Shown: piece after piece, positions 1 to 11,539 of the stretch
Layout: each line of letters begins with the position of its first letter
Position numbering within the stretch: position 1 is the stretch's first letter
Assembly: GCF_042186555.1 (NCBI RefSeq)
Contig: NC_133329.1
Coordinates: 75,160,557-75,224,556 of the forward strand
From: Aquarana catesbeiana
Taxonomy: Eukaryota > Chordata > Amphibia > Anura > Ranidae
DNA length: 64,000 bases
Reading direction: 5' to 3'
Translations under genes and position numbers: made by a program
The notes under the pieces: model-generated
Told to the model about the DNA's origin: nothing
Seen by the model: only the letters and a program-made list of their open reading frames with translations
Database searches by the model: none

Positions 1-74
1 GAGCAGGGACAAGGATCCATGCCTTCCCCTAGTACAAGCACTTCCCACACTAATAAAAAGAGGCTAGGCATACA

Positions 75-665
75 GTTAAACCTTTGATTACCCCTGATGT
101 TAACCCCTTCCCAGCCAGTGTCATTAGTGCAATGAACAGTGCATATTTTTAGCACTGATCACTGCATTTGTGTAACTGGTACCCACAAAGTTCCAGTTAG
201 TGTCTGATTGACTGCCGCAATATCGCAGGACCACTATAAGTCTGATCTCTGCCATTACTAGTAAAAAAAATATAAAATAGATAAATATCCCATAGTTTGT
301 AGATTCTATGACTTTTGTGCAAACCAATCAATATACGCTTACTGGGATTTTTTTTTTACCGAAAACCATGTAGCAGAATACATATGGACCTAAATTTACG
401 AAGAAATTTGATTTTTTTTTTTCTTTTTAATGGATATGATTTAGAGCAGAAAGTAAAAATTTTTTTTGTTTTTTTTTCAAAATGGTTGGATTTTTTTTTT
501 TATAGAGCAAAAAACAAACGCAGAGGTGATCAAATACCACCAAAAGAAAACTATTTGTGGGAAAAAATGTTATTTGTGTACAGTGTTGCACGGCCGGGCA
601 ATTGTCATTTAAAGTAATGCAGTGCCGTATCGCAAAAAATGGCGTGGTTAGGAGGACACTGGACA
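75..665. repeat. Dispersed repeat, partial copy of the 6.4-7.7 kb family
   Basis: Bases 95-300 closely match 7130-7310 and, inverted, 7450-7660. Shared landmarks are a run reading as reverse of GGGGTTAACATCAGGGG, a sequence around GCACTGATCACTG and a CCATTACTAGT block before an A-run. Bases 505-640 match the interior of the TTAA elements at 9834-10473 and 33052-36300, including AAATACCACCAAAAG. It is a noncoding fragment of a transposon family with many local copies. Bases 1-74 show nothing recognisable. Confidence 0.7.
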
Positions 666-689
666 TCCTATACACCTCCAAGAAAACTT

Positions 690-1589
690 AATGGAAGTAC
701 ACAACTTATGTAGTACAGTACATCCTGTTCTTCTGCCGCTCCCTCCCTCCCTCCTCAGACTTGCTAGTAAAAGCTGTGTAAATACAAGCAGATGTAATAG
801 CTGCTGCCAAAAAAAACAAACCTTTTGTCCTATTCAGACAGGAGACATACATAGGGAGATAGAAAGCATCATTGTTACTTTTGTATTTATTCTGTTTCAA
901 TCATCTACAAATCAAAAAAGGGACAAGCTTCCATTTGCATATACAACATGATCAAAAAAATATTTATTTTTTTTCTTCTAAAATAAAAGGTGTTCCTATT
1001 TAATCCTTTACTAACCCTACGTTTACCCTAAGCAGCCCTCTTTAACTTCTTATTCCCCTTAAAATGGTATTAAAGTCAAATGTTTTCCTAAATCAAATAA
1101 AAACAAAATAAGCATTTTAATTTTCTTTTTTTCTCTTTGGAGTTTCCATGTTCAACTGTCCCCTGGCTGCACAAGCTACTATATTCCTGTTCTCTTTGTG
1201 CCACTGGGATCTATGGAATTCTATGAGACGATCTACAACCTGCACAATCCTTCCTTGTACTACAGCTCCAAGTTCAGCTGTTCAGAGCACCACACACAGC
1301 CAGCATTAGAAGGACACAGACCTTGCCTCTTCTCCCCTGCAGTGGTGACTGACCGCAGATCTATGTCTGCACATAGAGCTGTAGTACAAAGCAGGAGCAT
1401 GCACACTGCAGAGATTCACACAAAACTCCATAGGTCCCGGCAGCAAAAAAGAGAACAGAAATTTAGAGACACGGCCAGGAGACAACTAAAAAAGGAAGCT
1501 TCCAGGAGGAAGTAGTAGAAAAAAAAAAAAATTAAAAGCAATTAGGTCATGTTATTTTTAGCTGATTTAGGAACCATTTTTACTTCAAC
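690..1589. other. Gene-free stretch, no feature recognised
   Basis: Low-complexity, A/T-rich sequence with short open frames of up to about 105 codons that resemble no known protein. It presumably belongs to an HMOX2 intron, because the next HMOX2 exon expected on the minus strand was not found anywhere to the left of 3472. Confidence 0.4.
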
Positions 1590-2044
1590 TTTAAAAGGAG
1601 AAGTTCACCTTTAAAAAAATAAATGAAAGCACATCTTTTTGTAGGTTAAGAAAAAAATGTGCATTTGATATTTTTTTTTTACTTGGAGCCTGCAAGGCCA
1701 GGGCCGGCAACCCGTCGATCGCGATCTACCTACCGATCACGGGAAGCCGACAGGTAGATCACGATCAGGGCTGTGCCGATGCTTCCCCCAGCCTCCGCCG
1801 GCATTGCTCTCCCTTCACTAGCAGAGCGGAGTGAAAAGAAAAAACGCGCTGGGAGAAGGGCGTGACCGGGAGTCACTTTGGTTAACTTTGCCTAGCAACC
1901 AATCACCTGCTAGTTGACATGCAAAGTTAAGTAAAGCAGATCCCCTTCATTCAGCACTATGTTGCCCCTCACTTCTCTGTAATGTACAGCCGCTGTAAGG
2001 TAGGAGAGAGCTACCCACAGCTGTGTGTTGTGAACACTTCTTTG

Positions 2045-2525
2045 TGCACAACAGAGGAAGCAACCATAGAGGAGCAGAGGACACTACTGGGGGGTGGGGG
2101 GGGTCTGGTGCAGAGGACACTGCTATAGGGTGGCAGAGGACACTACTGGGGGGGGGGGTACGGTCTGGTGCAGAGGAAACTGGTATAGGGTGGCAGAGGA
2201 CACTACAGCAGAGTGGGATGGCAGAGCACACTGCTATGGGGGGGGGTTGGTGCAGAGGACACTGCTATGGGGTGGCAGAGGACACTACTGGGGGGGTATG
2301 GTGCGGCAGAGCACACCACTGTGGGGGGGCGGCGCTGCCAGAGGACACTACCGGGGGGGGCCAGACGGCACTACAGCAGAGGACACTGCTATGGGGGGGG
2401 GGGGGGGGGGCACTACAGTGGGTGACAGAGGACACTACCATGTGTATGTGTGGAGAAGGGCAGAGAACACTACAGTGGGGGGAAGGGGGTGTGATTTGAA
2501 GTGGGGCAGGAGACACTACTGTGTT
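2045..2525. repeat. G-rich minisatellite, GCAGAGGACACTACTG plus variable G-run
   Basis: The core GCAGAGGACACTACTG or a close variant repeats about every 20-40 bases. Copies are separated by G-runs of variable length, with uninterrupted runs of seven or more G and one near 2394-2410. Frames stay open only because the units lack stops. The repeated G-runs predict G-quadruplex potential on the plus strand. Confidence 0.85.
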
Positions 2526-2861
2526 TTCATTTTAGGCTTTATTTATTTTAAAATGGGGGCAAAGACTCTTTGATTTCCTACATGTTGTCCAGGTAGATCT
2601 CAACCTCTGAAAGGTTGCCTACACCTGCTGTAAAGCATTGCAATCACAATCAGCAGATCCCTGGTGCCATGCAGGACTCCTGCAGACTGTCAGTGTATCT
2701 GTGTGCTTGTATGAGCAGGCAGATATACACAGACAGAAAGAGGCCATGAACTACCAGAGCGCTCAACCGCCCCATGGTAGTTCATTGAGAACTGAATGAT
2801 GTAGCCACGTGGGTGGAGTCCTGCATGGCTGTGTTTTTTTTTTGCTTTTTTTTTAAATAGT

Positions 2862-2981
2862 GACAGCAAGTAAGGGAAAAAGATCCCCTGCTTGCTGTCA
2901 CTAGAGGCAGCGGCAGCTGCAGAAGTAGGAACAGGTTACATGTTCCACCCTAAAAATGGGTGAAACATGTAACATGTTCCC
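2862..2981. repeat. Two small hairpins
   Basis: AGTGACAGCAAG near 2863 pairs with CTTGCTGTCACT near 2892. TTACATGTTCCACCC near 2937 pairs imperfectly with GGGTGAAACATGTAA near 2957. They lie just inside the right end of the 1590-3001 element. Confidence 0.6.
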
Positions 2982-3471
2982 AAAGGTGAACTTATCTTTT
3001 AAGCATTTGGCAAAGTTATTGTCAAATAAACCAGCCTATAGCAGTAATATAAAAATTGCTCTGGTCTATAAGTGGTGTACAGACATAAGAGCTGAACCCA
3101 TTTAGAAAACTGCTCAAAACAATTACGTTTTGCTTCCCTGTGACCAAGGCAACAAGAGAGGGCTCTGCATACAGCTTGTCTACAAAAACACCCCAGAAAT
3201 ATAACCTCCTGATCATGTGACCGGCTGCTTCCTTTTCCTAGCAGTTTCTGTTCTATTACAACCCTGGGACTGATCATATGATTATAGCAGACAGACTGTC
3301 ATGCAGCCCTCATAATGGAGCAAGGGACTGGAATGCATGTGTATATAACTGACCTAAAGTAGACTGTAGTCTTCTCAATAAAAGTCGAACTGAAAATACG
3401 GCGTATAAGAAATGAAGTATTGTGTAGAAATGTACAGCACATTTTTGGGCCATCAGGCTGCAAGCACCAAC

Positions 3472-3589
3472 CTTAAACAGTTCCCTCTTGATCCGTCCCT
3501 TCAGAAAGTCCTTCACAAACGTGGTATTTTCAGCCTTGTCGTGAGATTCCTTTGTGCCTTCTTTCAGGAGCTCTGACAGGTCGGTAGGT
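3472..3589 (-). CDS. HMOX2: HMOX2 coding exon with heme-ligand His
   Basis: On the minus strand the acceptor is a pyrimidine-rich tract ending CTACCCAG, and the donor is AAG followed by GTTGGTGC. The 118-nt exon encodes PTDLSELLKEGTKESHDKAE followed by NTTFVKDFLKGRIKRELFK, close to the vertebrate HO-2 consensus. The intron breaks after LFK, immediately before the expected ATTALYFTYSAL segment, which is not in the window. Confidence 0.92.
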
Positions 3590-6500
3590 CTGGGTAGAAG
3601 AGAAAGAACACTCAGTATCTAAAAGACGGGTCAAGCACACAACACAGAAATCGATTCCAGTACGTTTTCCTCGCTGTATACTGATCCTTTAAGAAACAGT
3701 AGCGAATAAGGCATATGATCACCATGGATACATTTCCCACATAGTACACTTCCTGCATGGTTGTCCACCTTAAGGTCATTGAAAATAACAAGGGGTACAC
3801 ACGCTCCATTGTCTGCATATGGAAAGTCTTCTTTACAATAACAGCTGTGAAAACGTGGAATGGACTTCCCCAGGAACTAGTTCTGACCAATATAGGCAAA
3901 GGGCAGTTTAAGTCATAATGTGCTAGTATGCATCGCACATACTTACCTGAAAACAAAGCTCTCCAGGGGCACGCTGTCACTGCTGAAGGTGCTTTCACCT
4001 TCACCCAGTCTTCCTTCCAGTTTTGCGGGCTTCGGCGATATGAACAGCAGAGCTAGATGATGACGTCACTCCCGCGCATGTTACTGTTTATGGCACGGCC
4101 CTGAAGGAATGGCACGGGTATGCTGTTCCTTCAGAGTGCATCGGCTGCATCTGAAGTAAATATCTCAAAACAGTGCATGTTCAGGAGATATTTACTGTAC
4201 CCAGGGCCGTGGATAAGGGATACCACCGGTTCTCCTTTACGGGGCCCAGACAGCTGGGTGATTCGGATGTGGGCAGAGAGGGTGATCGGCATGGAGGGGG
4301 GCAATTACTGGAACCGATCCCCCTGTATGGCTCTCTCTGCAGCAGCTGAAAGCTGGCTTCTTCTCCTCTCCATCCCACCGGCTTTCAGCTGCTGCAGAGA
4401 AATCCATATAGGGGGATCGGTTCCAGTAATTGATACACATACACACACTCCACCCCGATCACCCTCCCTGTGCGTTTGCCATGTTCTGCTGGCTTCCCTT
4501 CTTTTCTTCCCATCAGCAGCTGCAAGGACACAACAGGATTCTTCAGGGTGGAAATTGGGGAAAGGGTCTGGTAAATATGTCTCATTTACCAGCCCCTTCC
4601 TTTCCTGAATGAATACAATGAGTGATCGGTACCGATCACTCACTGTGTTCATTGATAACCGAAGCATAGTAAACTGTGTTTATTTGGAAGGGGGGTTGCT
4701 AAGTTGGCTGTATGAGGCCCCATGGTTTCAAACAGCAGCCCTGACTGTACCTATAGGTAAAAATCATAAAAGGGAGTTTACAACCACTTTAAGAACAGAC
4801 TGAATGGGGAAGGTTTACAAAAACTGGAGCACTCAGAAACTGGTGCAGCTGTGCATGGTAGCCAGATTTTAACTTCAGCTTTTTCAATTAAGCTTTGACA
4901 AGAAAACCTGGAAGCTGATTTATACGCAGAGCTGCACCAGATTTTAAACTCTCTAGGTTTTATTTTTTTATTTAGTTTTTAATTTGACGGTCAGCATCTG
5001 CAAGATACACAGGGACAAAAAAAGCAATTTAGCTGGACATTAGCAATGGTATACAAAATTGTCATAATAATAATAATAAACAGACAAGTCTGTAACATTA
5101 GAGAGAGCTGAGGTTGTAAGACTTTTGAACCACTCAAAAGAGATGGTCCATCAGTCACGCATAACTCCCCAGTGCATACCAGGTAACCTCCCCCCAATGT
5201 GTTTCAGTTTCCAATCCCAAATGAGGAAGATCCGGCTGCAAAACGCACCTCCTCCCTGGTGCTGTCCCTCAGACAGCTCAGCCTCATTGAATCCACTTTC
5301 TGTGAGCCCAAAATGATAAGGACACTCATCCTAAAAGTACATCATCAGGCTGACCTGAACTCACAGAAGAATTCTGCAAAGAATGACGCCATATCATTAT
5401 GCGGTGCCATTTTCTGCAGTATTCATGGCCTGCACACCGCCAGAAAAAGAGAACCCAAAAAGGCATTAAAAAAAAAATAAAATAAAGTATATATACTGAG
5501 CTTCTGGTGGGGGTGAGGGGGAAGATGGAAAAGGGCTTTAATGCACAGCAGGAAACAGGGTGTAGTGTGCAAATCTGGCTGCACCATGTATGTCTATATA
5601 TACAAACTATACAATCCATAAAACTTTTAAAAGGACAATAAAGCTAAAAAGCATAAAAGATTAAAAAGTCCTTCTCACCCTTCCCATGCTTTGTACATAC
5701 CTCAGATTAGCCAGTGACCTTGATCAGAAGCCTCAGCCTACACTGAGCTGGTGGGGCAAATACAGGAAGGACAAATATAGTATATACACAGTACATACAC
5801 ACATACCTATCATCACCTTGAAGTTCTGCCTGATATAGATTGTGGCTCCCAGCCCAGGACACCGGCTGTTCTGAGAAATGTACCTAGACGTATATAAAAC
5901 ACTGGAGGGCTCTTAGGCTTTGGATATTGAAATGTATTGTAGGTCTTGATATGTTTTACATTTGTGTTGAAAACTGTCACCTGTATATAAAACCAAATAG
6001 TACGCTGAAAACTTCCATGTTTGTATCAAAACATGTTTTGATATTTTAACACTCATCCCCTGCCTGATCATGTGACCACTGATTGGCTCTCACAGTGGTC
6101 ACATGATCAGGAGCAGATCCTGACAGCTCCCGTTCATTCCTAGAGACCAGAAGCCCTCTATGACAGTTCAGTCCCTGACGAGTGCGGTGTGCATGTGCTC
6201 AGCACAGAAACCTAAGTCGCCCATGGATGTATATGTGTTGCATGTGGGTGTCAAAGCCCGCCCTTCCTTGTAGCCACACATACATGTTACATGATCAGGA
6301 GGCTAAATGGCACATGTGTATTTTGTACAAGCTCCTTGTAATGTGTTAGTAATTCATACTGTATGCGGTGGTGTGTTCCCCTTTTTGGGATAAGTTCCTT
6401 TTTTGACCTCCAGAAAATTCACGACCAGGCAATTTTTTGCGATATAGCACTACCTTAAACTGACAATTGCGCGGTCGTGCGACCTTGTACCCAAATAAAG

Positions 6501-9500
6501 TTTATAACCTTTTTCCCAGAAATAGAGCTTTCTTTCGGTGGAATTTGATCACCTCTGTGGCTTTTATTTTTTGTGCAACAAACAAACAAAAAAAATATTT
6601 TTTACTTTTTGCTACAAAACACATCCAATAAAAAAATAAAAAATAAATAAAATTTCTTCAAAAATTTAGGCCTATATGTATTCTGCTACATGTTTTTACT
6701 AAAAAAAAAATCCAAATAAGACCCCTTTCACACAGTTTTCGGGTGTTTTAGTGTTAGAAATGGCGTCTGTAAAGCACCTGAAAACTGCCTCCCATGCCGC
6801 CCGAATGTGAAAGCCCCGAGTTCTTTCACACTGAATATTGATTGGTTTGCGCAAAAGTTATAGCGTCTACAAGCTATGGGATTTTTTTTTTTTATATACA
6901 CATACAGGTTTGTTTTTTCAGTTTTTTTTTTTATTTATTTTTTTCAAAATTGTCGGCCTTTTTTCATTTATAGAGCAAAAAAATAAACGCAGAGGTGATC
7001 AAATACCACCAAAACCAAAAGAAAGCGTATTTGTGGGAAAAAAAAATGACATAAAAAATTTGAGTACAGTGTTGCATCTCTTCCCCTAGTAAAAGCGCCT
7101 CACACAGTACATTAAAACACCGGCTAGGGTTAACCCTTTGATCGCCCCTGATGTTAACCCCTTCCCAGCCAGAGTCATTAGTACAGCGACAGTGCATATT
7201 TTTAGCACTGATCACTGTATTAGTGTCACTGGTTCCCAAAAAGTGTCAGAATGTCCACTGCAATATCGCAGTCCCACTATAAGTCGCTGATCGCTGCCAT
7301 TACTAGTAAAAAAAAATATATATTTCTTCATAAATTTAGGTTCATATGTATTCTGCTACATGTTTTCCGTAAAAAAATCCCAGTAAGCGTAGATTGATTG
7401 GTTTGCACAAAAGTTATAGCGTCTACAAACTATGGGATTTTTTTTTTTTTTTACTAGTAATGGCAGTGATCAGCGACTTATAGCGGGACTGCGATATTGC
7501 GGTGAACAACCAGACACCAACTGACACTTTGCAGGAACCAGCAACACAAATACAGTGATCAGTGCTAAAAATATGCACCGTCACTGTACTAATGACACTG
7601 GCTGGGAAGGGGTTAACATCAGGGGCCATCAAAGGGTTAACTGTGTGCCTAGCCTGTGTTTTAATGTACTGTATGAGGTGCTTTTACTAGGGGAAGAGAT
7701 GGATTTTATTCCCTTGTTTACATAGGCAGATCGCAGTTCTGTCTCTCTGCCCAGCGATCGGCGAATGCCGGTGGACATCGACTGCTCTGCACCTGCCAGT
7801 GAGCTTCCACTGTGTATAATGACAGCGGAAGTGAGCCACTGCCAGTGTGCATGCGCGCCCCCTACCTGGAAGTGCGGGATCACGTATACACACACGTGAT
7901 CTGGCACACAGCGGCCACCCTGTAGCAGTAAAACTGTTATAGGGCGGACCTTAGATGGTTAATTAAGAAAAGGAGTTTTTATCATTCTGAAATTTCTATA
8001 AGAGTATGCTGTTTCTTTTATCGCCTGTGTAATATACTTGTTACAAGCAATCTAGAGTTCATTCATTACGTTTATCTTCGGTTCTAAGTGGATGTAGACC
8101 TGTTTTTTACTCCCCATTACACTCTATAAAATATGGTAATGGTTGAAGGTTTGCTGCTTAGGACTCCTAAACGGTTAGTGAAATAAAAGTCAGAGAAGAA
8201 TACTGTCCAGGCAGGCTCTGACTTGCTCTCACCAGACACACCAGACTCTCTCACCAAGAGCAAACAACATCATTAAAGGCTTGAAACAAAAACAATATGA
8301 TCAAAGCCTTAAGTTTTAAAACAATTTTTTTTTTTTGATTTGGATAGATGAGAGGGGCTACAACTCCTGTTTTTTTATTTGCTGTCTCTGCCCCCGTTAT
8401 AGCGATTCCTCCTTTTAATTGTCCTGTTTACCGTTATTAAAGCAATACTAAGGGAAAAGGAAATGCCCAATTTTTAGTTGCCACCAAAACAGTAATAGAG
8501 GGGAAATCTTGTAATGGGGACACTAGTTCTGATGACAACCAGAAATTCCGTCACTTTGGAGGGATTTCTTCTCACTTCCTGTTTTGGCTATGGGACAGGA
8601 AGTGAAGGAAAATCTCCCCAAAAGGGACACAAATAGGTAAAAAAAGAACAGCAGTTAAAATCCTCCCATAGGGCTAGTTCACACCTGAACTGCACAGAAA
8701 TGTGGTCTGCGTACCTATGCGGTGTGATTTTGCAACCCATTCATTCGTATGAACTGCAAATTGCACCGGATTGCAGAAAAAGTAGTGCATGCATCTTAAA
8801 TAAGATGATTGAAAAAAAAAAAGCGCTGCAACAAATTTCATGGTACTGTGGTACAATGCCATCTGGTGCCCACAAGTGCACCAGGTTTGCCATCTGTATT
8901 TGGTTTCCTGTTACAATTACATTGGCACCCACATTGGATCAAAAAGGCAGTAATTTTAGTGCAGTGCGGAAAATGCGCACGGAATACGCCTTTCCTGCAC
9001 CGCGTTCCGGTGTGAACTGACCCTTTACTCTATTCAAAATGAAAAAAAAGTGATGCAACAAATTATATCGCTGGTTGCAGTGAGAGGCAGCAAAGAAATG
9101 AGCAAATCTAAATTAATTTTTTTATTTTAATTTTTTTTTGCCTGTAAACATTTTTTATAGCAAATTTACATAAGCCCACGTTGCTTTTTGTGTTGCTGTC
9201 AGTGTAGGCAGCATGAGAATAGCACTGTAATGAACTGGAGCAACCAGAATCTGGAGCAGCTGTGCATGGCAGCCAATCAGCTTCTATGTTTTATTTTCAA
9301 TGCTTAGTGATATTAAATCCTCAGTTTTGAAGCACTTTCAGCAGCTGACCTAATCACTTAATGAGCGTGCAGCTTCTTTATCTTTTAATCCCTGCCTATG
9401 TTTCAGCTGAAGCTGAGGCTGTGACCGCTGCCCCCAGGTTTCTTGTTTCAGGTTGGCTCCTTTCTTGCAGCATCCTACAGAGCCACTCTTGCATGCAAGG

Positions 9501-11000
9501 ACTACAGTTCTGTCTTTCTACACTGTGTGCATCAATAGAAAACACACAAGTCTGTAGCCTAGGATGACAAGGCACTGTCCTGTACACCCTCCCTTCTCCA
9601 AGCTAACAGCCTGACTGGAGAATGCACTGTCCACCTTTTTATCCTTTCCTGGGACGAAAAGAAGCTCAGGGAAAGCTGCACTGAGAGAGCAGGAGCCTTC
9701 AGGATTGAAAGTTGTAAACTGCAAATGCTGGGGGAAGAATTTTAGCAAATAGTTCAATATGTATATTTTGTTGCACTCGATGCGTTGGAACTAAAAAAAT
9801 AAAAATAAGAATGCTAAATGGTTTAACACTACTTTAACCACTTGCCGACCAGCCCATAGCCGAAAGACGGCTACAGCGCGGTCGGCTTATTCTTGGTGGG
9901 TGTCCATGGACATCCTTCCAGAATGTTGCTCTCGCGCGCCCCCTGGGGCGCGCTCCCACAAGACCCGGCGCATTACGGATTGCTGTAAATGGCCGCTTGT
10001 AGCGGCCGTTTACCCGATGATTGCTCCGTCAAATGACGGAGCGATCACTTGTAAACAAACCGGCGTCATGTCATGACGCCGGTTCCTCCCTCCCCTCTCT
10101 GTATCGATCTGTACAGTGCGAGGGGAGAGATTGTTTTTAGCAGCGCTGTGGGCTGGATCTGTAGATCTGTAGTGCCCACAGCGCTGCTCTGTGCCCATAC
10201 TGTGCAATACTCTGCCAATAAATTAACAGAAACAAAGATTTTTTTACCGAATTTTCAGTCTTTTTTGATTTATAGTGCAAAAAAATTAAAAACCCAGCGG
10301 TAATTAAATACCACCAAAAGAAAGCTCTATTTGTGTGGAAAAAAGGACAAAAATTTCATATGGGTACAATGTTGCACGACTGAGTAATTGTCATTCAAAG
10401 TGTGAGAGCACCAAAAGCTGAAAATTGGTCTGGTTACGAAGGGGGTTTAAGTGCCCAGTTGTCAAGTGGTTAACTGAACAAACTGAAGATAGAAGCTGAT
10501 TGGTTACTATGCAGAGCTGGTTGTGATGAGTTCCCCCCATAGTAGTCTATATCTGTGTCACACACACATTGTGGGGGAGCTCTACACCAGTTGTTCTCAA
10601 CCTCAGTCCTCAAGTACCCCCAACGGGCCATGTTTTCAGGTTTTCCTTTACTTTGCACAGCTGCTTTAAATCAATATCAAAGACATGGTATTGATAAGAG
10701 CTATTTTATCTAAGGGAAGTTCCCAAAACATGGCCTGCTGGGAGTATTTGAGGTCTGAGGACCACCGCTCTACACCACTGCTCTGTTTACCAAGTACAGC
10801 TTGTGCTCCCTATGTATGTAGAAACTCAGGAAACAATGATGTGCTGACACGGGTAACAATCCAGACACAAGTATACAAAGAACTGTGGGACAGGGTGCAG
10901 CTTCTCACCTCAGATCTTGCTCTTCTTCCTCTTCTCTTGTAGCCGCTGCATAAAGACTGTTTTCTTCTTGCTGCTCTCCATCCAGCTTGTCTGGAGCCAT
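3472..11000 (-). CDS. HMOX2: Heme oxygenase 2, first 70 residues (5' part of gene)
   Basis: HMOX2 oxidises heme to biliverdin, CO and ferrous iron, using electrons from cytochrome P450 reductase at the endoplasmic reticulum. It is the constitutive isoform. The CDS joins complement(10909..11000) to complement(3472..3589), that is 92 + 118 nt or 70 codons, spliced in phase 2 and ending in phase 0. Residues 34-70 match the conserved start of the catalytic domain, including LSELLKEGTKESHDKAEN. His47 aligns with the proximal heme ligand (His45 in human HO-2, from memory). The first 31 residues form a diverged acidic tail rich in Glu, as expected for this isoform. The remaining exons, with the rest of the catalytic domain and the membrane anchor, lie beyond the left edge. 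The shorter paralogue HMOX1 is less likely, because of the acidic extension and the NMRAL1 neighbour. Confidence 0.88.
4010..4800. repeat. Foldback repeat with nested hairpin
   Basis: Bases 4302-4432 form a near-perfect hairpin. The left arm starts CAATTACTGGAACCGATCCC and the right arm is its complement ending AGTAATTG, with a short loop near 4355-4381. A second 20-base perfect palindrome, AGTGATCGGTACCGATCACT, lies at 4620-4639 inside a longer imperfect one. A third inverted pair, AAATATCT/AGATATTT, is near 4158-4195. This is noncoding sequence inside an HMOX2 intron. Confidence 0.65.
4818..4966. mobile_element. Hairpin MITE (CTGGTGCAGCT family), diverged copy
   Basis: It carries the pair CTGGTGCAGCTGTGCATGG and AGAGCTGCACCAGATTTT, with AAGCTT-containing sequence between. 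It is the same family as the better copies at 12981-13156 and 37621-37786, and part of an HMOX2 intron. Confidence 0.6.
4967..6063. other. HMOX2 intron sequence, no gene recognised
   Basis: It contains an (ATA)n run near 5068-5080. An open frame at 5199-5480 starts after an acceptor-like TGTGTTTCAG, but no protein family was recognised. Nothing ties it to either neighbouring gene. Confidence 0.4.
6064..6110. repeat. 18-bp inverted repeat with 11-base loop
   Basis: CTGATCATGTGACCACTG and its perfect complement CAGTGGTCACATGATCAG flank ATTGGCTCTCA. The arms also contain E-box-like CATGTG and CACATG. It is probably the centre of a foldback repeat rather than a regulatory site. Confidence 0.75.
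6400..7690. mobile_element. Composite foldback transposon remnants
   Basis: Bases 7080-7310 and 7450-7690 are inverted copies of each other, each with the CCATTACTAGT and GGGGTTAACATCAGGGG blocks, around a roughly 140-base centre, so the stretch forms a long hairpin. Bases 6420-6680 hold the AATAGAGCTTTCTTTCGGTGG block in the opposite orientation to the block near 6985-7030. The same blocks recur at 75-665, 9834-10473 and 33052-36300. No transposase frame is visible. Confidence 0.7.
7691..8669. other. HMOX2 intron, no gene; small hairpin
   Basis: No coding signal was recognised. A hairpin at about 8555-8617 pairs GGAGGGATTTCTTCTCACTTCC with an imperfect complement, around CTGTTTTGGCTATGGGACAGG. 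The remainder is A/T-rich. Confidence 0.45.
8670..9024. mobile_element. MITE with AGGGYYAGTTCACACC terminal inverted repeats
   Basis: The left end AGGGCTAGTTCACACCTGAA and the reverse complement of the right end, AGGGTCAGTTCACACCGGAA, match over about 20 bases with three differences. The interior has no transposase frame. At about 355 bp this is a typical nonautonomous DNA element in an HMOX2 intron. Confidence 0.7.
9228..9296. mobile_element. Partial hairpin MITE (CTGGTGCAGCT family)
   Basis: It contains AATCTGGAGCAGCTGTGCATGG followed by CAGCCAATCAGCTTCTA, matching one arm of the 12981-13156 copy. The other arm is missing. Confidence 0.55.
9834..10473. mobile_element. TTAA-flanked nonautonomous element (piggyBac-like)
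   Basis: Both ends carry TTAA. The left reads TTAACCACTTGCCGACC and the right reads AGTTGTCAAGTGGTTAA, giving an inverted TTAACCACTT. A TTAA target site with CC-initial ends is the hallmark of piggyBac-type transposition, and the assignment rests on that alone. The interior holds GC-rich palindromes, including TGACGGAGCGATCA and CGGCGTCATGTCATGACGCCG. The same element, inverted and interrupted, occurs at 33052-36300. There is no transposase. Confidence 0.7.
10583..10774. mobile_element. Hairpin MITE (CAGTCCTCAAG family)
   Basis: The left arm contains TCAGTCCTCAAGTACCCC and CCATGTTTTCAGGTTTTCC. The right arm holds the complements, including AAACATGGCCTGCTGGGAG. A second, cleaner copy is at 51838-52021. 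It is noncoding. Bases 10474-10535 just to the left are another partial CTGGTGCAGCT-family arm. Confidence 0.65.
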
Positions 11001-11023
11001 GACTCTCAATCTACAGTCCGTTC
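10909..11023 (-). CDS. HMOX2: HMOX2 start-codon exon
   Basis: On the minus strand an acceptor, TTATTTCATTCAG, precedes 23 nt of 5' UTR. The ATG is at 11000-10998 and the donor is CTGAG followed by GTGAGAAG. The coding part is 10909-11000 (92 nt) and encodes MAPDKLDGEQQEENSLYAAA plus an acidic TREEEEEQDL stretch. The two leftover bases complete an Arg codon with the exon at 3472-3589. This N-terminal extension is poorly conserved in the family, so the call rests on phase agreement, splice sites and strand rather than on similarity. Confidence 0.72.
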
Positions 11024-11535
11024 TGAATGAAATAACAGAATGAGGTCAAGCCAGCGCTAGATAACGGACAAAGGAAACGACTTCTGCTGCAATCACTGGG
11101 ACACACGAGCAAAACAACACAAGAGTAACGTAATCCAATAGGGCCTCCTGGTACTAATTAAGAGAAGACCTAGCATTCTTCTGCCCCTTCCACCCGGCTA
11201 CTGACCACCCCCCACCACCTAATCCTTTGTCATCACTTCCCCTACAGGATGACAAAGCCAAACTCTATCCTCTGACCGGCACAGCGGTGTGACTGTACAC
11301 TGGATGCTCAGCACTATATGGCTCTTTCCCTTTCACCCACTGCCACCCATTCTGGATGCCTCGCAGGTTTTGTCACGTAAGCAGGTGACAAACAGCTGAA
11401 CGCACCTACTCATTAACCAGCCCGGCAGGGACGGCCGTCCTCAACTCATATCACCACGGGGTTTATTTGTCTGCTTTGTCTGAACCAGGAAAATAGTGAC
11501 TCAGCTAATTATACTAGATGAACAGTCAACCTTTC
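11024..11535. other. HMOX2 intron 1 proximal part, no feature recognised
   Basis: Unique-looking sequence with no repeat or coding match that I can recognise, up to the start of the 25-bp minisatellite. Confidence 0.4.
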
Positions 11536-11539
11536 CTAC

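Larger units (their letters stand above)
1590..3001. mobile_element. MITE-like element with inverted ends, about 1.4 kb
   Basis: The left end reads AAAGGAGAAGTTCACCTTT and the right end reads AAAGGTGAACTTATCTTTT. These are imperfect inverted repeats of one another, and the same end occurs on the hairpin element at 12417-12898. The interior holds a G-rich minisatellite (2045-2525) and two small hairpins (2862-2981). No transposase frame is visible, so a nonautonomous element is inferred. Confidence 0.5.

Noticed and set aside
5199..5480. 93-codon frame after an acceptor-like TTTCAG in the HMOX2 intron
   Set aside because: On the strand opposite to HMOX2, with no recognised family and no paired exon. 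Could be chance.
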